Both the position numbers and the translations under genes were made by a program. A stretch of 64,000 nucleotides of DNA from Streptococcus parauberis NCFD 2020 (GTDB lineage Bacteria; Bacillota; Bacilli; Lactobacillales; Streptococcaceae), in contig NZ_AEUT02000001.1 in the NCBI RefSeq assembly GCF_000187935.1, forward strand, positions 868,001 to 932,000, written 5' to 3'. Shown here piece after piece: positions 55,070 to 64,000 of this stretch. Each line of letters starts with the position of its first letter. The stretch's first letter is position 1. The notes under the pieces were generated by a model, which was not told where the DNA came from, made no database searches, and saw only the letters and a program-made list of their open reading frames with translations.

Positions 55070-55253
55070 ATTGAGCTTTACAATATGATTCTGCAAACAT
55101 AGTATCACATTGTCCAAATGCAATTCAATCTTTGGTAATAGTGTTTCCAACCTTATCGTTTTAGTATGCTGAGATTGGATTAATTCCTATATCACTAATT
55201 GGACTATTTACTGATTGAGCAGAAAATGAAACGTTAGAACATTAGTGCAACAT
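55068..55253 (-). pseudogene. Short relic of an unknown, possibly secreted, small protein
   Basis: One frame reads ATG, Leu, His, stop, then CSNVSFSAQSVNSPISDIGI and NPISAY, a stop, NDKVGNTITKD, a stop, IAFGQCDTMFAESYCKAQ and TAA. Three stops interrupt a frame whose residues look protein-like, with Asn/Ser/Asp richness and cysteines. No family recognised and no SD confirmed. It may be chance. The stop lies within the Cof terminator on the other strand. Confidence 0.3.
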
Positions 55254-55256
55254 GAA

Positions 55257-55288
55257 TAAAAACAGTATGAATTATCATACTGTTTTTA
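55257..55288 (-). terminator. Intrinsic terminator after prfC
   Basis: Minus strand AAAACAGTATGA, TAAT, TCATACTGTTTTT. Confidence 0.9.
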
Positions 55289-55291
55289 TTT

Positions 55292-56836
55292 TTACATTTT
55301 TTCTTCTAATTTAACATCAGGATATTTATCCGCAAACCATCTTAGTGCAAAATCATTTTCAAATAAGAAGACAGGTTGATCGAAACGGTCTTTGGCTAAA
55401 ATGTTTCGGCTTGATGACATACGTTGATCAAGGTCATCCTCACTAATCCAACGAACAGTCTTTTTACCCATTGGCGTCATGACAACCTCGGCATTGTATT
55501 CACCTTCCATACGATGTTTGAACACTTCAAACTGCAATTGACCAACTGCTCCTAACATATACTCGCCAGTTTGGAAATTTTTATAGAGTTGAACTGCACC
55601 TTCTTGAACCAATTGTTCCATTCCTTTATGGAATGATTTTTGTTTCATGACATTTTTTGCTGAGACTTTCATAAATAATTCAGGTGTAAAGGTTGGTAAT
55701 GGTTCAAACTCAAATTTATTTTTACCAACTGTCAGTGTATCTCCAACTTGGTAAGTCCCAGTATCATAAACACCTATGATATCACCAGCTACTGCATTCT
55801 GAACATTCTCACGAGATTCTGCCATAAACTGTGTGACATTTGATAATTTGGCACCTTTACCTGTCCGGGTTAAATTGACAGACATCCCTTTTTCAAATTC
55901 CCCTGAGACAATCCTTACAAAGGCAATTCTGTCTCTGTGACGAGGATCCATATTTGCTTGAATTTTGAAGACAAATCCTGAAAAATCTTTGTCTAATGGA
56001 TCAATCATTTTATCTTCAGTTGTTTTATGGCCGTGCGGTTCTGGAGCAAATTGCAAAAAGGTATCTAAGAAGGTTTGTACACCAAAGTTTGTTAAAGCTG
56101 AACCGAAAAATACAGGGGTCAATTCACCATCAAGAATAGCTTGTTTTGAAAATTCATTTCCAGCTTCTTCTAACAATTCAATGTCCTCTCGAGCCTGTTC
56201 ATAGAAAGGATTGTTTGAGAAAAGTGAATTCCCTTCATCGAAATTAGCAAATCGTTGCTCGCCTTTATAAAGCTCTAAGCGTTGGTTGTGCAAATCATAT
56301 AGACCTTCAAAAGCTCTTCCCATACCAATTGGCCAGTTCATTGGATAAGAGGCAATACCGAGTACTTCTTCAAGTTCTTCTAGTAATTCAAGTGGTTCAC
56401 GACCATCTCTATCCAACTTATTGACAAAGGTAAACACTGGAATATTACGGTGTTTAACAACTTCAAATAACTTTTTAGTTTGTGCTTCAATCCCTTTTGC
56501 AGAGTCAATAACCATAACTGCTGCGTCTACCGCCATCAAAGTCCGGTAGGTATCCTCAGAGAAATCCTCATGCCCTGGAGTATCTAGGATATTAACGCGT
56601 TTTCCAGCATAATCAAATTGCATTACTGATGAAGTAACAGAGATACCACGTTGTTTCTCAATATCCATCCAGTCCGATTTAGCAAAGGTTCCGGTTTTTT
56701 TCCCTTTAACTGTACCTGCTTCGCGAATTTCTCCTCCAAAGTAAAGTAATTGCTCAGTAATTGTCGTTTTACCAGCATCCGGGTGACTGATGATGGCAAA
56801 AGTGCGACGTTTTTTTATTTCTTCATTTAATGACAT
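55292..56836 (-). CDS. prfC: Peptide chain release factor 3
   Basis: GTPase that removes RF1/RF2 from the ribosome after termination. 514 residues. G1 [10 protein letters not shown]2 region [12 protein letters not shown]3 DTPGHEDF, G4 NKLD and G5 [23 protein letters not shown] sequence in the C-terminal domain III distinguishes it from EF-G and TetM-like proteins. Standard gene, single transcription unit. Confidence 0.96.
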   Translation of the reverse strand: MSLNEEIKKRRTFAIISHPDAGKTTITEQLLYFGGEIREAGTVKGKKTGTFAKSDWMDIEKQRGISVTSSVMQFDYAGKRVNILDTPGHEDFSEDTYRTLMAVDAAVMVIDSAKGIEAQTKKLFEVVKHRNIPVFTFVNKLDRDGREPLELLEELEEVLGIASYPMNWPIGMGRAFEGLYDLHNQRLELYKGEQRFANFDEGNSLFSNNPFYEQAREDIELLEEAGNEFSKQAILDGELTPVFFGSALTNFGVQTFLDTFLQFAPEPHGHKTTEDKMIDPLDKDFSGFVFKIQANMDPRHRDRIAFVRIVSGEFEKGMSVNLTRTGKGAKLSNVTQFMAESRENVQNAVAGDIIGVYDTGTYQVGDTLTVGKNKFEFEPLPTFTPELFMKVSAKNVMKQKSFHKGMEQLVQEGAVQLYKNFQTGEYMLGAVGQLQFEVFKHRMEGEYNAEVVMTPMGKKTVRWISEDDLDQRMSSSRNILAKDRFDQPVFLFENDFALRWFADKYPDVKLEEKM

Positions 56837-56923
56837 ATTATTTTCCTTGATTTAATCTTGTTATATTATGTTTTTTTGTTTTAAGATTACTTTTTTTACA
56901 TTGGCTTTACTCCATTTAATTAA

Positions 56924-56955
56924 CAAAAAAGAGTCATGTTTTAAACAACTCTTTC
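56924..56955 (-). terminator. Probable terminator after the YwaF-like gene
   Basis: Minus strand AAAGAGT and ACTCTTTTTT arms around an AT-rich loop. Confidence 0.6.
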
Positions 56956-56988
56956 ATTATATATGATTTTAGAAGCTTTCGCAATCTC

Positions 56989-57681
56989 TTACTTTCGAGC
57001 AACGACCTTTATCATTGTTTGACTATTTTCTTGACTCTTATCGAAGAGATATTCCACTGTTTTTATCATAACTGTTAGTCCACTGGTCACTACTATATAA
57101 TTGAATACTAAATGATGGGAGTGAAAAATTGGAAGATCGGTTAAAAAACCGTAATTTCCTTTTGTCATAAGATTTACCATTAGGATGAAAAAATTAATAT
57201 AGGCCAAATCTCTAAATAAAGCAGTTGGAGCCAAAGGTTGCTCTTGATAGTGATATAAGTATAGGAGACCATTCACCAATAGAGCATAATGACCTAAATA
57301 GAATGCAACATTGGTCACATGAAATAAGGAATAGGGATAAAAATCTGGTGAAATCAAAGCTAGGAATGTACCACCTATACCTAGTTTCATAAACAATTGC
57401 TTAAACCGACTACCATTTGGTAATAAAAATACGGCCAACATGGCAATCCGACAATGGTAAAAAGGCAATGCTTCATTTAGCGGAAAGCCCTTAAAGAGAT
57501 ACCAAATATATAGAGAAAAAATTTGTGTAATTTGAAGCCATATAAACATCTTGCCATAAAACTTTGAATCTTGTAATCTACTTGTCATCATCACTAGCAT
57601 ACAAGCTATAAGAATTGTTCCAAGATAAAAAACAGACGTAATATGTGGTATTCCAATTGGTTTTAAACTAAAAAAATCCAT
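56989..57681 (-). CDS. YwaF/TIGR02206-family integral membrane protein
   Basis: About 230 residues with six or seven helices, and the family pattern FYHCRIAMLAVFLLP followed by HYALLVNGLLYLYHY and later FHSHHLVFNYIVV with repeated histidines in or near helices. The function of the family is unknown. The start MDFFSLKPIGI at 57681 is used because AAAGGA lies 6 bases before it; an ATG 16 codons earlier overlaps the TATAAT promoter-like region. Monocistronic. Confidence 0.82.
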   Translation of the reverse strand: MDFFSLKPIGIPHITSVFYLGTILIACMLVMMTSRLQDSKFYGKMFIWLQITQIFSLYIWYLFKGFPLNEALPFYHCRIAMLAVFLLPNGSRFKQLFMKLGIGGTFLALISPDFYPYSLFHVTNVAFYLGHYALLVNGLLYLYHYQEQPLAPTALFRDLAYINFFILMVNLMTKGNYGFLTDLPIFHSHHLVFNYIVVTSGLTVMIKTVEYLFDKSQENSQTMIKVVARK

Positions 57682-57779
57682 AAACATTCCTTTCTTTATC
57701 ATATCATTATACCTTATAGTGATTTTCATAACAAGTTCATTAATTTAATAAAGTGTAAGAAAGTGTTTATAGATAATTA

Positions 57780-59150
57780 TTAATTGTTTAGTTCTAAATA
57801 CTCTACCAGTCGATCGAGGTGCATTGAATTGCTACCTTTCAAAAGAATCTGGTCATTTTGTCCTAGTTTTTCTTTTGTTAATTGGCAGAGCTCTTCAAAT
57901 TGATCCAGCTGTTCATCTTTTTTGAAGAAATAAACATGCCCAATTGGGAACATCTGACTAGCTAATTGTGACAGTTCTTGAATGTCTTGTCCATAAAAAA
58001 TTAATGTATCGATTTTCTCTGGACTCAGACTCATTATCAGTTTAGAATGCAAAGAAACGGAGTCAGGTCCTAGTTCTTTCATATCTGCAAGCACAGCAAT
58101 TTTCTTGCCATCCGGATTATTAGGGATGTTAGAGAAAGTTTCGAGAATGAGTTGCATTGCTGTCGGGTTAGCATTATAAACATCAGATAGAATATCCGCA
58201 CCATTTGCTGCCTTTTTCCACTCTGTCCGATTTTTTGTTAATTGGACTGACTCCAAAGCCTCAACAATATCTTCATCAGAGACAGCTAATAATTTTCCGA
58301 CATAAGCCGCTATCATGGCATTGGTTGCATTGTATTTACCTGATAATGGTAGGGTTACTGCTTGATCAAGGACATTGGTTGTAAATGTTAAGGAATTTTT
58401 ATCTTCTTTGATATCCTTAACAAATATTTCTTCTCCTTCACCAAATCGAATCACCATTTGGTTATCAGGTAGGTAAGGATCTATAATCGGATCTCCAGGT
58501 GCAAGTAGAATTCCATGAGAATCCATGCCATCAACAATTTGCATTTTTCCTTGAGCAATCTTTTCGCGTGAGCCAAAGAATTCTAGATGTGCTTCTGCGA
58601 CGATTGTTAAAACAGCAATACGAGGTTGAGCAATCTCTGATAATAAATGGATATCACCCATATGATCTTGTCCCATTTCAAGCACAACTTTTTCAGTTTC
58701 ATCAGGCATATGTAAAACAGTATAAGGTAAACCAATCTCATTGTTATAGTTACCTTGTGTCTTATAAGTTTTATAAGTAGTAGCAAGTACTGCTTCAATC
58801 ATATCTTTTGTACTGGTTTTTCCATTAGATCCAGTTACGGCAATGACATCCAGACGCATTTTTTCAATATAATATTTTGCTAATGTTTGATAGGCATGTA
58901 AACAATCATTTACCAATAAATAAGGTTTCCCCTCAATAGGATGCTCAGAAAAAGTGGCCGCTGCTCCTTTTTCAAAAGCCAGTTCAATAAAGTCATGACC
59001 ATCTCTTTCACCTTTTAAAGGTAAAAAAAGGTCGCCTTTTACAATTTTCCGGCTGTCAAATTCAATTTGATTCAGAGGAACGTCGTCAAATTCAGAAAGT
59101 GAATTTTGAGCCTCCACAACTTTTGCAATTTCATGTAATGATAGTTTCAT
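57780..59150 (-). CDS. murF: UDP-N-acetylmuramoyl-tripeptide-D-alanyl-D-alanine ligase
   Basis: Adds the D-Ala-D-Ala dipeptide to the UDP-MurNAc-tripeptide in peptidoglycan synthesis. 456 residues. N-terminal UDP-binding domain (IEFDSRKIVKGDLFLPLKGER in outline), central ATPase with VTGSNGKTSTKD (P-loop, about residue 107), DVYNANPTAM and a C-terminal ligand domain (SNSMHLDR). AAGGATATAAG lies before the ATG. In other streptococci it lies next to ddl; here folT lies between them. Confidence 0.96.
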   Translation of the reverse strand: MKLSLHEIAKVVEAQNSLSEFDDVPLNQIEFDSRKIVKGDLFLPLKGERDGHDFIELAFEKGAAATFSEHPIEGKPYLLVNDCLHAYQTLAKYYIEKMRLDVIAVTGSNGKTSTKDMIEAVLATTYKTYKTQGNYNNEIGLPYTVLHMPDETEKVVLEMGQDHMGDIHLLSEIAQPRIAVLTIVAEAHLEFFGSREKIAQGKMQIVDGMDSHGILLAPGDPIIDPYLPDNQMVIRFGEGEEIFVKDIKEDKNSLTFTTNVLDQAVTLPLSGKYNATNAMIAAYVGKLLAVSDEDIVEALESVQLTKNRTEWKKAANGADILSDVYNANPTAMQLILETFSNIPNNPDGKKIAVLADMKELGPDSVSLHSKLIMSLSPEKIDTLIFYGQDIQELSQLASQMFPIGHVYFFKKDEQLDQFEELCQLTKEKLGQNDQILLKGSNSMHLDRLVEYLELNN

Positions 59151-59226
59151 CTTATATCCTTCTTAATCGAATCGTCCAAATAGACTTTCCTAATATTATA
59201 CCATATTTTTTATTAAAAAATTAGCA

Positions 59227-59255
59227 TTTTCAATTCCTGTCACTTATGATATAAT
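59227..59255 (+). promoter_or_regulatory. folT promoter
   Basis: TTTTCA, 17 bases, TATAAT with TGA extension, starting transcription about 25 bases before the riboswitch. Confidence 0.7.
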
Positions 59256-59288
59256 TTTCTCAGTTCCTTGTAATTAATTACAGAAACT

Positions 59289-59412
59289 ACAGAGTAGGTG
59301 ATTTGCGTCAAGTGTATGTGAATGGGATGTCGTCACATAAGGAAGCCAAATGCGCGGTAAATCATTGCATCCGCTGTTATTAAATTAACAGCTCCAAAAA
59401 ATTCAAAGGAGC
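59289..59412 (+). ncRNA. Tetrahydrofolate riboswitch of folT
   Basis: GAGTAGGTGATTTGCGTCAA, GAATGGGATGTCGTC, GAAGCC...TGCGCGGTAAATCAT and TGCATCCGC follow the THF (folT) riboswitch consensus closely. P1 is ACAG (59289-59292) with CTGT (59374-59377). Two alternative pairings downstream form a switch: GCTGTTA/TAACAGC (59373-59379 with 59386-59392) or GCTCC/GGAGC (59391-59395 with the Shine-Dalgarno at 59408-59412). THF binding would favour the second and stop translation. Confidence 0.9.
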
Positions 59413-59416
59413 AACA

Positions 59417-59974
59417 ATGAATACTTATTTTCATAATCCAAAACTAACACCTCAAAGGTTAGTTTCCTTGGCTATGTTAATTGCACTTTCAGTAATCGTC
59501 AGTAAGTTTGCTTTGCCAATTATTCCAAAACAATTGGTAGTTAGTTTAACATTTATTGTCAATTCTGTAATTGGGATGATAGCTGGTCCGATTTGGGGAT
59601 TTATTTCTCTTGGCTTAATCGATGTTGTCGATAACTTGTCCAGTGGTAGTGGTGACTTTATTATCTGGTGGACATTGATGGAGGCTATTCAAGGATTCTT
59701 TTATGGTCTATTTTTCTATCGTAGACCTCTAGACACTAAGAAAAAATTCGACTGGTTATATGTAACAATTGCAACAATTGTTATCATGTTAATTGGAACC
59801 TTTATTTTAACGCCATTACTAATCCAAATTTACTATGGAGTGCCATTTTGGGCACAGTTTATTGCTGGTCGATGGCTCAAAATATTTGAAATTCCACTTC
59901 GCGTAGTCATTACTATGGCTGTTTTACCAGCAATTCAGAAGATTCCTGAATTAAAGAAATTATCAACTACATAA
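59417..59974 (+). CDS. folT: Folate-specific ECF transporter S component
   Basis: 185-residue membrane protein with about six helices; RLVSLAMLIALSVIVSKFALP, the small-residue AxxxA-type helix 1 that contacts the T component, and GDFIIWWTLMEAIQGFFYGLFFYRR are typical of the FolT family. It works with the shared EcfA-A'-T module encoded elsewhere to import folates. The THF riboswitch immediately upstream strongly supports the substrate. Oriented opposite to its neighbours murF and ddl. Confidence 0.92.
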   Translation: MNTYFHNPKLTPQRLVSLAMLIALSVIVSKFALPIIPKQLVVSLTFIVNSVIGMIAGPIWGFISLGLIDVVDNLSSGSGDFIIWWTLMEAIQGFFYGLFFYRRPLDTKKKFDWLYVTIATIVIMLIGTFILTPLLIQIYYGVPFWAQFIAGRWLKIFEIPLRVVITMAVLPAIQKIPELKKLSTT

Positions 59975-60012
59975 AAAGAAGAGAGTTCCATCCCTACTCT
60001 CTTCTTTTTTAT
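59974..60012. terminator. Bidirectional terminator between folT and ddl
   Basis: AAAAGAAGAGAGT, then ACTCTCTTCTTTTTT; 13-pair stem. Confidence 0.92.
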
Positions 60013-60014
60013 GC

Positions 60015-61061
60015 TTATATTAAATGACTTTCACGTTTTTCAAACATTTCTATTGCTAGTTTGACTAACTCTTCAATTAAATCTGAGTATACAAGTCCCA
60101 TATTTTCCCAAAGTAATGGATACATCGACCATTGGGTAAATCCTGGCATAGTATTTAATTCGTTGAGATACATGTGACCATCTTCAGTCAAAAAGAAATC
60201 ACAACGAGATAGTCCGCAACCTCCTAGTGCTTTAAAAGCAGCTTCTGCATAGGCTCTCATCTCTTTAACGATTTCTGAATCAATCTCCGCGGGAATCGCC
60301 ATTGTAATTTTGTTGTCGATGTATTTTGCTTGATAGTCATAAAAAGCAACATCTTTAACAACTTCACCAGGGAAAGTTGACTTGACCGAATTATTTCCAA
60401 GCAAACCTACCTCGATCTCACGCGCAACAACACCTTGCTCAATAAGAATACGGCTGTCATATTTCAGTGCCAAGCCAATAGCTTCTTTTAATTCCATTTC
60501 AGTTTCCGCTTTAGAGATTCCTACTGAAGAACCCATATTGGCCGGTTTAACAAAAATTGGGAATTGTAATTTTTCCATTGTTTCTGACATACAAGCATCT
60601 AAATCATTACCTTCAATATAGACTGTAAAAGCTACTTGTGGAATACCTGCTGATGCAAGAACATGTTTGGTTGTAATTTTATCCATTGCCACACTTGAAG
60701 ATAAAATATTTGTTCCAACATATGGCATTTTTAAGACTTCAAGAAATCCTTGAATTGAACCATCTTCTCCCATTGGACCATGGAGTACTGGGAACACAAC
60801 TGCATTTTCTTCATAAATATCACTTGCTTTAATAAGTTGTGATTGCTCAATACTTTGATTAGTCATTAATTTTTCGTTATCATCTGGTTTTTGACTTAAT
60901 TCTTGCGTTTTATAAAAATCACCTACTTGTGAAATGAAATATGTTTTTACGAAGAATTTGTCATAATTGATAGCTCTCATTACGCTTTCTGCTGATAACA
61001 CAGAAACTTCGCGTTCAGCAGAACGACCGCCATAGAGTAAAACAAGGGTTTGCTTAGACAT
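60015..61061 (-). CDS. ddl: D-alanine-D-alanine ligase
   Basis: Makes the D-Ala-D-Ala dipeptide used by MurF. 348 residues of the ATP-grasp fold: [17 protein letters not shown] (residues 8-24), [28 protein letters not shown], and [31 protein letters not shown] with the Mg ligands. The last stretch contains the Tyr/Phe-type determinant of the omega loop region only indirectly, so vancomycin-type specificity is not suggested. GGAAG lies before the ATG. Confidence 0.96.
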   Translation of the reverse strand: MSKQTLVLLYGGRSAEREVSVLSAESVMRAINYDKFFVKTYFISQVGDFYKTQELSQKPDDNEKLMTNQSIEQSQLIKASDIYEENAVVFPVLHGPMGEDGSIQGFLEVLKMPYVGTNILSSSVAMDKITTKHVLASAGIPQVAFTVYIEGNDLDACMSETMEKLQFPIFVKPANMGSSVGISKAETEMELKEAIGLALKYDSRILIEQGVVAREIEVGLLGNNSVKSTFPGEVVKDVAFYDYQAKYIDNKITMAIPAEIDSEIVKEMRAYAEAAFKALGGCGLSRCDFFLTEDGHMYLNELNTMPGFTQWSMYPLLWENMGLVYSDLIEELVKLAIEMFEKRESHLI

Positions 61062-61145
61062 TATTATACTTCCAATCTGATTAATTTCTCCTAATTATAT
61101 CAGAAAATGTAAGGCATTTCAAAAACTCTTAAAAATTTCAAAAAC

Positions 61146-61178
61146 AAAAAAACAAGAAATGATTTTCTTGTTTTTTTA
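61146..61178. terminator. Terminator between recR and ddl
   Basis: AACAAGAAA, ATGA, TTTTCTTGTTTTTTT with A/T runs on both strands. It ends at the recR stop codon. ddl must then have its own promoter. Confidence 0.85.
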
Positions 61179-61772
61179 AAGTTCTGTTCTGTTTTCGATA
61201 GCTCGCAGTAAAGTAACTTCATCTGCATATTCGATATCGGACCCTACTGCTAATCCTCTAGCCAACCGCGTAACTTTTATTCCGGCTGGCTTAAGTACAC
61301 GGGAAATATACATAGAAGTCGCTTCGCCATCAGCAGTTGCATTTGTAGCAACGATAACCTCATTAACTTTCCCATCCATTAGTCGCGTAATTAAAGGTTT
61401 TAAATTGATATTATCCGGACCAACACCATTCATTGGTGAAATTAGACCATGAAGAACATGATATAACCCATGATATTCTTGAATCTTTTCCATAGCTGAA
61501 ACATCTTTTGATTCTTCAACAACAAGAATAATTTCTTGGTTACGATTTGGGTCGGTACAGATTCCACAAGGATCATCATCTGTTAAATTTCCACAAATAG
61601 AGCAGTAAGTTAATTCACGTTTTGCTGCTAATAAATTTTTGGCAAAATCATTGACATCTTCATCACTCATTCCAATTGTATAAAATGCTAAACGAGTTGC
61701 TGTTTTAATACCAATTCCTGGTAACTTTGAATAACTATCAATTAATTTTGCTATTGGTGTGGGATATAACAC
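61176..61772 (-). CDS. recR: Recombination protein RecR
   Basis: Gap-repair protein that loads RecA with RecF and RecO. 198 residues: N-terminal helix-hairpin-helix ([14 protein letters not shown]), a zinc finger [16 protein letters not shown] (residues 57-72), the Toprim domain ([15 protein letters not shown]) and a Walker B-like C-terminus. GTG start with AAAGGAG before it; 14 bases after pbp2B, so cotranscribed. Confidence 0.96.
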   Translation of the reverse strand: MLYPTPIAKLIDSYSKLPGIGIKTATRLAFYTIGMSDEDVNDFAKNLLAAKRELTYCSICGNLTDDDPCGICTDPNRNQEIILVVEESKDVSAMEKIQEYHGLYHVLHGLISPMNGVGPDNINLKPLITRLMDGKVNEVIVATNATADGEATSMYISRVLKPAGIKVTRLARGLAVGSDIEYADEVTLLRAIENRTEL

Positions 61773-61786
61773 TTGCTAGCTCCTTT

Positions 61787-63877
61787 TTATTTTTTATACT
61801 TGTTTAGATAATCTGAAATAATATCACGCGCCATATATTGGTGTGACTTTGTCAGTGAATCTGAGGCATGCGGATACATGATGGCAACTGCAATTTGCGG
61901 ATCTTGACTTGGTCCATAGGCTACAACATTTAAATTATAGGTACCAACAGTGTTCCCATTATCATCTTTAACATACGTTTCAGCTGTACCTGTTTTGGCA
62001 CTAATTGAAACATTTGTTCCAACTAATCCTTTACCAGTCGCAAAGCCACTTGAACTATTTACAACTTGATAAAATCCTTCTTGGATGATTGCCATTTCTT
62101 GATCTGAGATATTGACTTTATTTAATTCTTTGCCAGTTATTGTATTGTTTAATCGACCTAAATTATCTTTTTCGCTTTTAGCTGGATCAGTCGTATCCTC
62201 ATAGATACCATCGACTAAATGCGGAGCGATTCTTTTACCACCATTAGCAACTGTTGAAACATATTGGGCCAATTGCATTGTTGTATAGTTATCATACTGA
62301 CCAAAAGCTTCTGTAATTACATTTGAAACCGTATAGTCTTTGGTTAAAAATCCTAATGACTCACCTGGTAAATCGATTCCCGTACTTGTTCCAAGACCAA
62401 ATTCTGCATAGGTCTTACGAAGCTGAGACATTGCTGTTTTCATCCCATCAGTCATCAAGGCCATACCTGTGTGATACTCCTGACCCATCATTTTTAAAGC
62501 CACTTGTACCATATATGTATTTGATGAATATTCTAAGGCTTGGACTGCAGATATATTTTGTTGACCAGCTGTAAACCATGAATTTATAGGTTTTGAATTA
62601 CCAAATTGGATTGGTTGATCGGTTAATATTTGATTTCCTGAAATCACACCATTTTCCCAACCAGATGCCAAGGTTGCACCTTTGACAACAGATCCTGGTG
62701 TAAAGACATTGGTAATAGTTCCGAGGGCATCTTTTTGTAATTGATTGGTATCCCTATCATGCACCAATCCGGTCATAGCAAGTACGGATCCTGTTTGCGG
62801 ATTGATTGCAACAGCATAAGCACCTTCGGAATATTTCCCAGACCCTGAAGCTATTTCAGCCTGCAGATGTTTTTTGACAATATTATCAACATCTTTTTGA
62901 AAATCTAAGGAAATTGACAGTTTAATATTTTTACCAACTTGTCCTTTGTGTTTGATTTTATTGGAAATAATTTTACCAGATTTATTTGTTTTAATTTGTC
63001 TTATTTCATGTTGCCCTTGAAGGATATCTTCATATGCTTTTTCAAGATATGAAGTACCAACTCGATCATCTAAGGAATAGCCCTTTTTGATATAGCTGTC
63101 TGCTTCTTCTTGAGGAAGTCCAGCTTCTCGACTGGAAACTTTACCAATAATCGACGTTAAACTAGCATCTTCAATTTTACGATTCCAATCTGTCGCGACC
63201 GAAATACCTGGGAGCTTGCTTTTATTGGCAATAAGATAAGCAATTTCTTCTTCACTTAAATCTTGTGTTTTTAATGTGATTGTGTCAAAAGTTGCAACAC
63301 TATTCATCTGATTAAAAATAGCAATTTCTTTAAGATCTTCTTTTGAATAATTTAACTCTGACTCTGTAATAGAATCAACTGCATTATTATAAACTTGGCT
63401 CTCTTTTAGACCATTTCCATAATTATCAAATTTCTTCTTTTGGGGTAATTTTTCGACTACTTTTGCATAAATTTCTGGATCCGCTAAATAGAAATCAATT
63501 TTAGCTCGTTTTGAAACCTTTGCTTCAGGATAATCGACATATCCTGCTAAATCCTTAACTAACTGCTTCATTTCTTTAGTACTGATTTTAGGACTGCGTG
63601 TAAATGAAACAACATCTTTTATATCATTTGAAACAAGAATTTTCCCATCTCGATCAAATATCTTTCCCCTTGGATTAGAGGTCTTTATATTATAAACCGT
63701 GGATGATTTTAATTTTGCATCATAAAATGCTTTATTTTGAATTTGCATTACTGCCAAACGGAGTATCAATGCAGTGAATAATAGAACAATAATTAGAAAA
63801 AGGATGTGAATTCGGTTGGTAATACTAGCTGTTTTTTTTGATATTGTTTTCGATTCAAATTTTTCTTTGATGACCAA
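61787..63877 (-). CDS. pbp2B: Penicillin-binding protein 2b (class B transpeptidase)
   Basis: Cross-links septal or peripheral peptidoglycan. About 696 residues: one membrane helix (LFLIIVLLFTALILRLAVMQI), a dimerisation domain, and the transpeptidase domain with SVVK (in PGSVVKGATL), SSN (EYSSNTYM) and KTGT (ISAKTGTAETY), all intact. The start codon is uncertain: the first TTG lies only 2 bases after AAGGAGG, and no ATG is near. It precedes recR at 14 bases. Confidence 0.93.
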   Translation of the reverse strand: MVIKEKFESKTISKKTASITNRIHILFLIIVLLFTALILRLAVMQIQNKAFYDAKLKSSTVYNIKTSNPRGKIFDRDGKILVSNDIKDVVSFTRSPKISTKEMKQLVKDLAGYVDYPEAKVSKRAKIDFYLADPEIYAKVVEKLPQKKKFDNYGNGLKESQVYNNAVDSITESELNYSKEDLKEIAIFNQMNSVATFDTITLKTQDLSEEEIAYLIANKSKLPGISVATDWNRKIEDASLTSIIGKVSSREAGLPQEEADSYIKKGYSLDDRVGTSYLEKAYEDILQGQHEIRQIKTNKSGKIISNKIKHKGQVGKNIKLSISLDFQKDVDNIVKKHLQAEIASGSGKYSEGAYAVAINPQTGSVLAMTGLVHDRDTNQLQKDALGTITNVFTPGSVVKGATLASGWENGVISGNQILTDQPIQFGNSKPINSWFTAGQQNISAVQALEYSSNTYMVQVALKMMGQEYHTGMALMTDGMKTAMSQLRKTYAEFGLGTSTGIDLPGESLGFLTKDYTVSNVITEAFGQYDNYTTMQLAQYVSTVANGGKRIAPHLVDGIYEDTTDPAKSEKDNLGRLNNTITGKELNKVNISDQEMAIIQEGFYQVVNSSSGFATGKGLVGTNVSISAKTGTAETYVKDDNGNTVGTYNLNVVAYGPSQDPQIAVAIMYPHASDSLTKSHQYMARDIISDYLNKYKK

Positions 63878-63925
63878 AACCTCCTTTTTACTATCTTTAT
63901 TATTTTAACATAAATTGATAAAAAT

Positions 63926-63950
63926 AAGACCGAGAATAAATTCTCGGCCA
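63926..63950 (-). terminator. Probable terminator of an upstream minus-strand gene
   Basis: Minus strand GGCCGAGAAT, TT, ATTCTCGG, then TCTTATTTTT. It would end a gene located beyond the right edge; the last codons in one minus frame run from 64000 to a TAA at 63974-63976, but this is too short to name. Confidence 0.6.
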
Positions 63951-64000
63951 AAAATTTTTTTAGGGCACCTTGGTTAATCATTATGTTTATGGGTAAAAGC

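Noticed and set aside
59281..59375. Leader of folT first considered as a preQ1-II or queuosine-linked element
   Set aside because: Its conserved blocks follow the tetrahydrofolate riboswitch much better, and the downstream protein looks like FolT.
63974..64000. Possible C-terminal codons of a gene entering from the right edge, minus strand
   Set aside because: Only eight codons are visible, too few to support a gene or name it; only the terminator after it was listed.

Overview
The window is a low-GC Gram-positive chromosome segment from a Streptococcus, most likely of the pyogenic group (S. uberis, S. parauberis or S. iniae type). The evidence is streptococcal gene content and order (gapN, ptsHI, nrdHEF, coiA-pepF, holA-comEC-comEA, pbp2B-recR-ddl), SigX-type CIN boxes before coiA and comEA, an SMK-type SAM riboswitch before metK, and a methionine aminopeptidase with the streptococcal insert. 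The species is an inference. I see no rRNA, tRNA, CRISPR array, prophage or intact insertion sequence. Most genes are ordinary core genes.

Layout. 1-5.3 kb, minus: aroK (cut by the window edge)-aroA, yihY, map, a YtoI-like CBS regulator and an acetyltransferase. 5.4-8.8 kb, minus: a GntR regulator, murA and metK, the last behind a SAM riboswitch. 9.1-16 kb: birA (+), a tiny membrane protein, dnaX with a free-Met-sulfoxide reductase, DUF1294, udk, a DEAD-box helicase (+) and a polysaccharide deacetylase. 16-20 kb: gapN, ptsI and ptsH (minus). 20-24 kb: nrdHEF (+) behind two NrdR boxes. 24-30.6 kb: a membrane-anchored protein, a ClC transporter (+), T-box-controlled alaS, prsA and an O-methyltransferase.

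30.7-35.4 kb is the accessory part. It holds a TPP riboswitch with promoter and terminator that look intact, followed by a wrecked thiamine-precursor uptake and salvage operon (ykoE, ykoD/ykoC, tenA and thiE remnants), a HAD gene with one nonsense codon, an OFA-type MFS transporter and a second HAD phosphatase. It interrupts the coiA-pepF-methyltransferase-prsA array known from other streptococci.

35.5-44.3 kb: pepF, coiA, an MFS exporter with a palindrome in its promoter, rsuA, nagB with operators in its promoter, queA, a serine-hydrolase-like surface protein and sodA. 44.4-50.4 kb: holA, comEC, comEA, plsC, then a tRNA methyltransferase and a GIY-YIG protein (+). 50.4-57.7 kb: kup, a CshA-type helicase, a Cof phosphatase (+), prfC and a YwaF-like protein. 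57.8-64 kb: murF, folT (+, THF riboswitch), ddl, recR and pbp2B. MurA, MurF, Ddl and PBP2b act in one pathway, peptidoglycan synthesis.

The main pattern not explained by the gene list is a set of nine genes scattered over both strands in which a -10 hexamer, extended (TGN) in eight of them, lies only 6-7 nt before an ATG that has no Shine-Dalgarno. This predicts leaderless mRNAs. Five cis-acting RNA elements (SAM, Ala T-box, TPP, THF and a possible leader attenuator) and several promoter operators can also be read directly.
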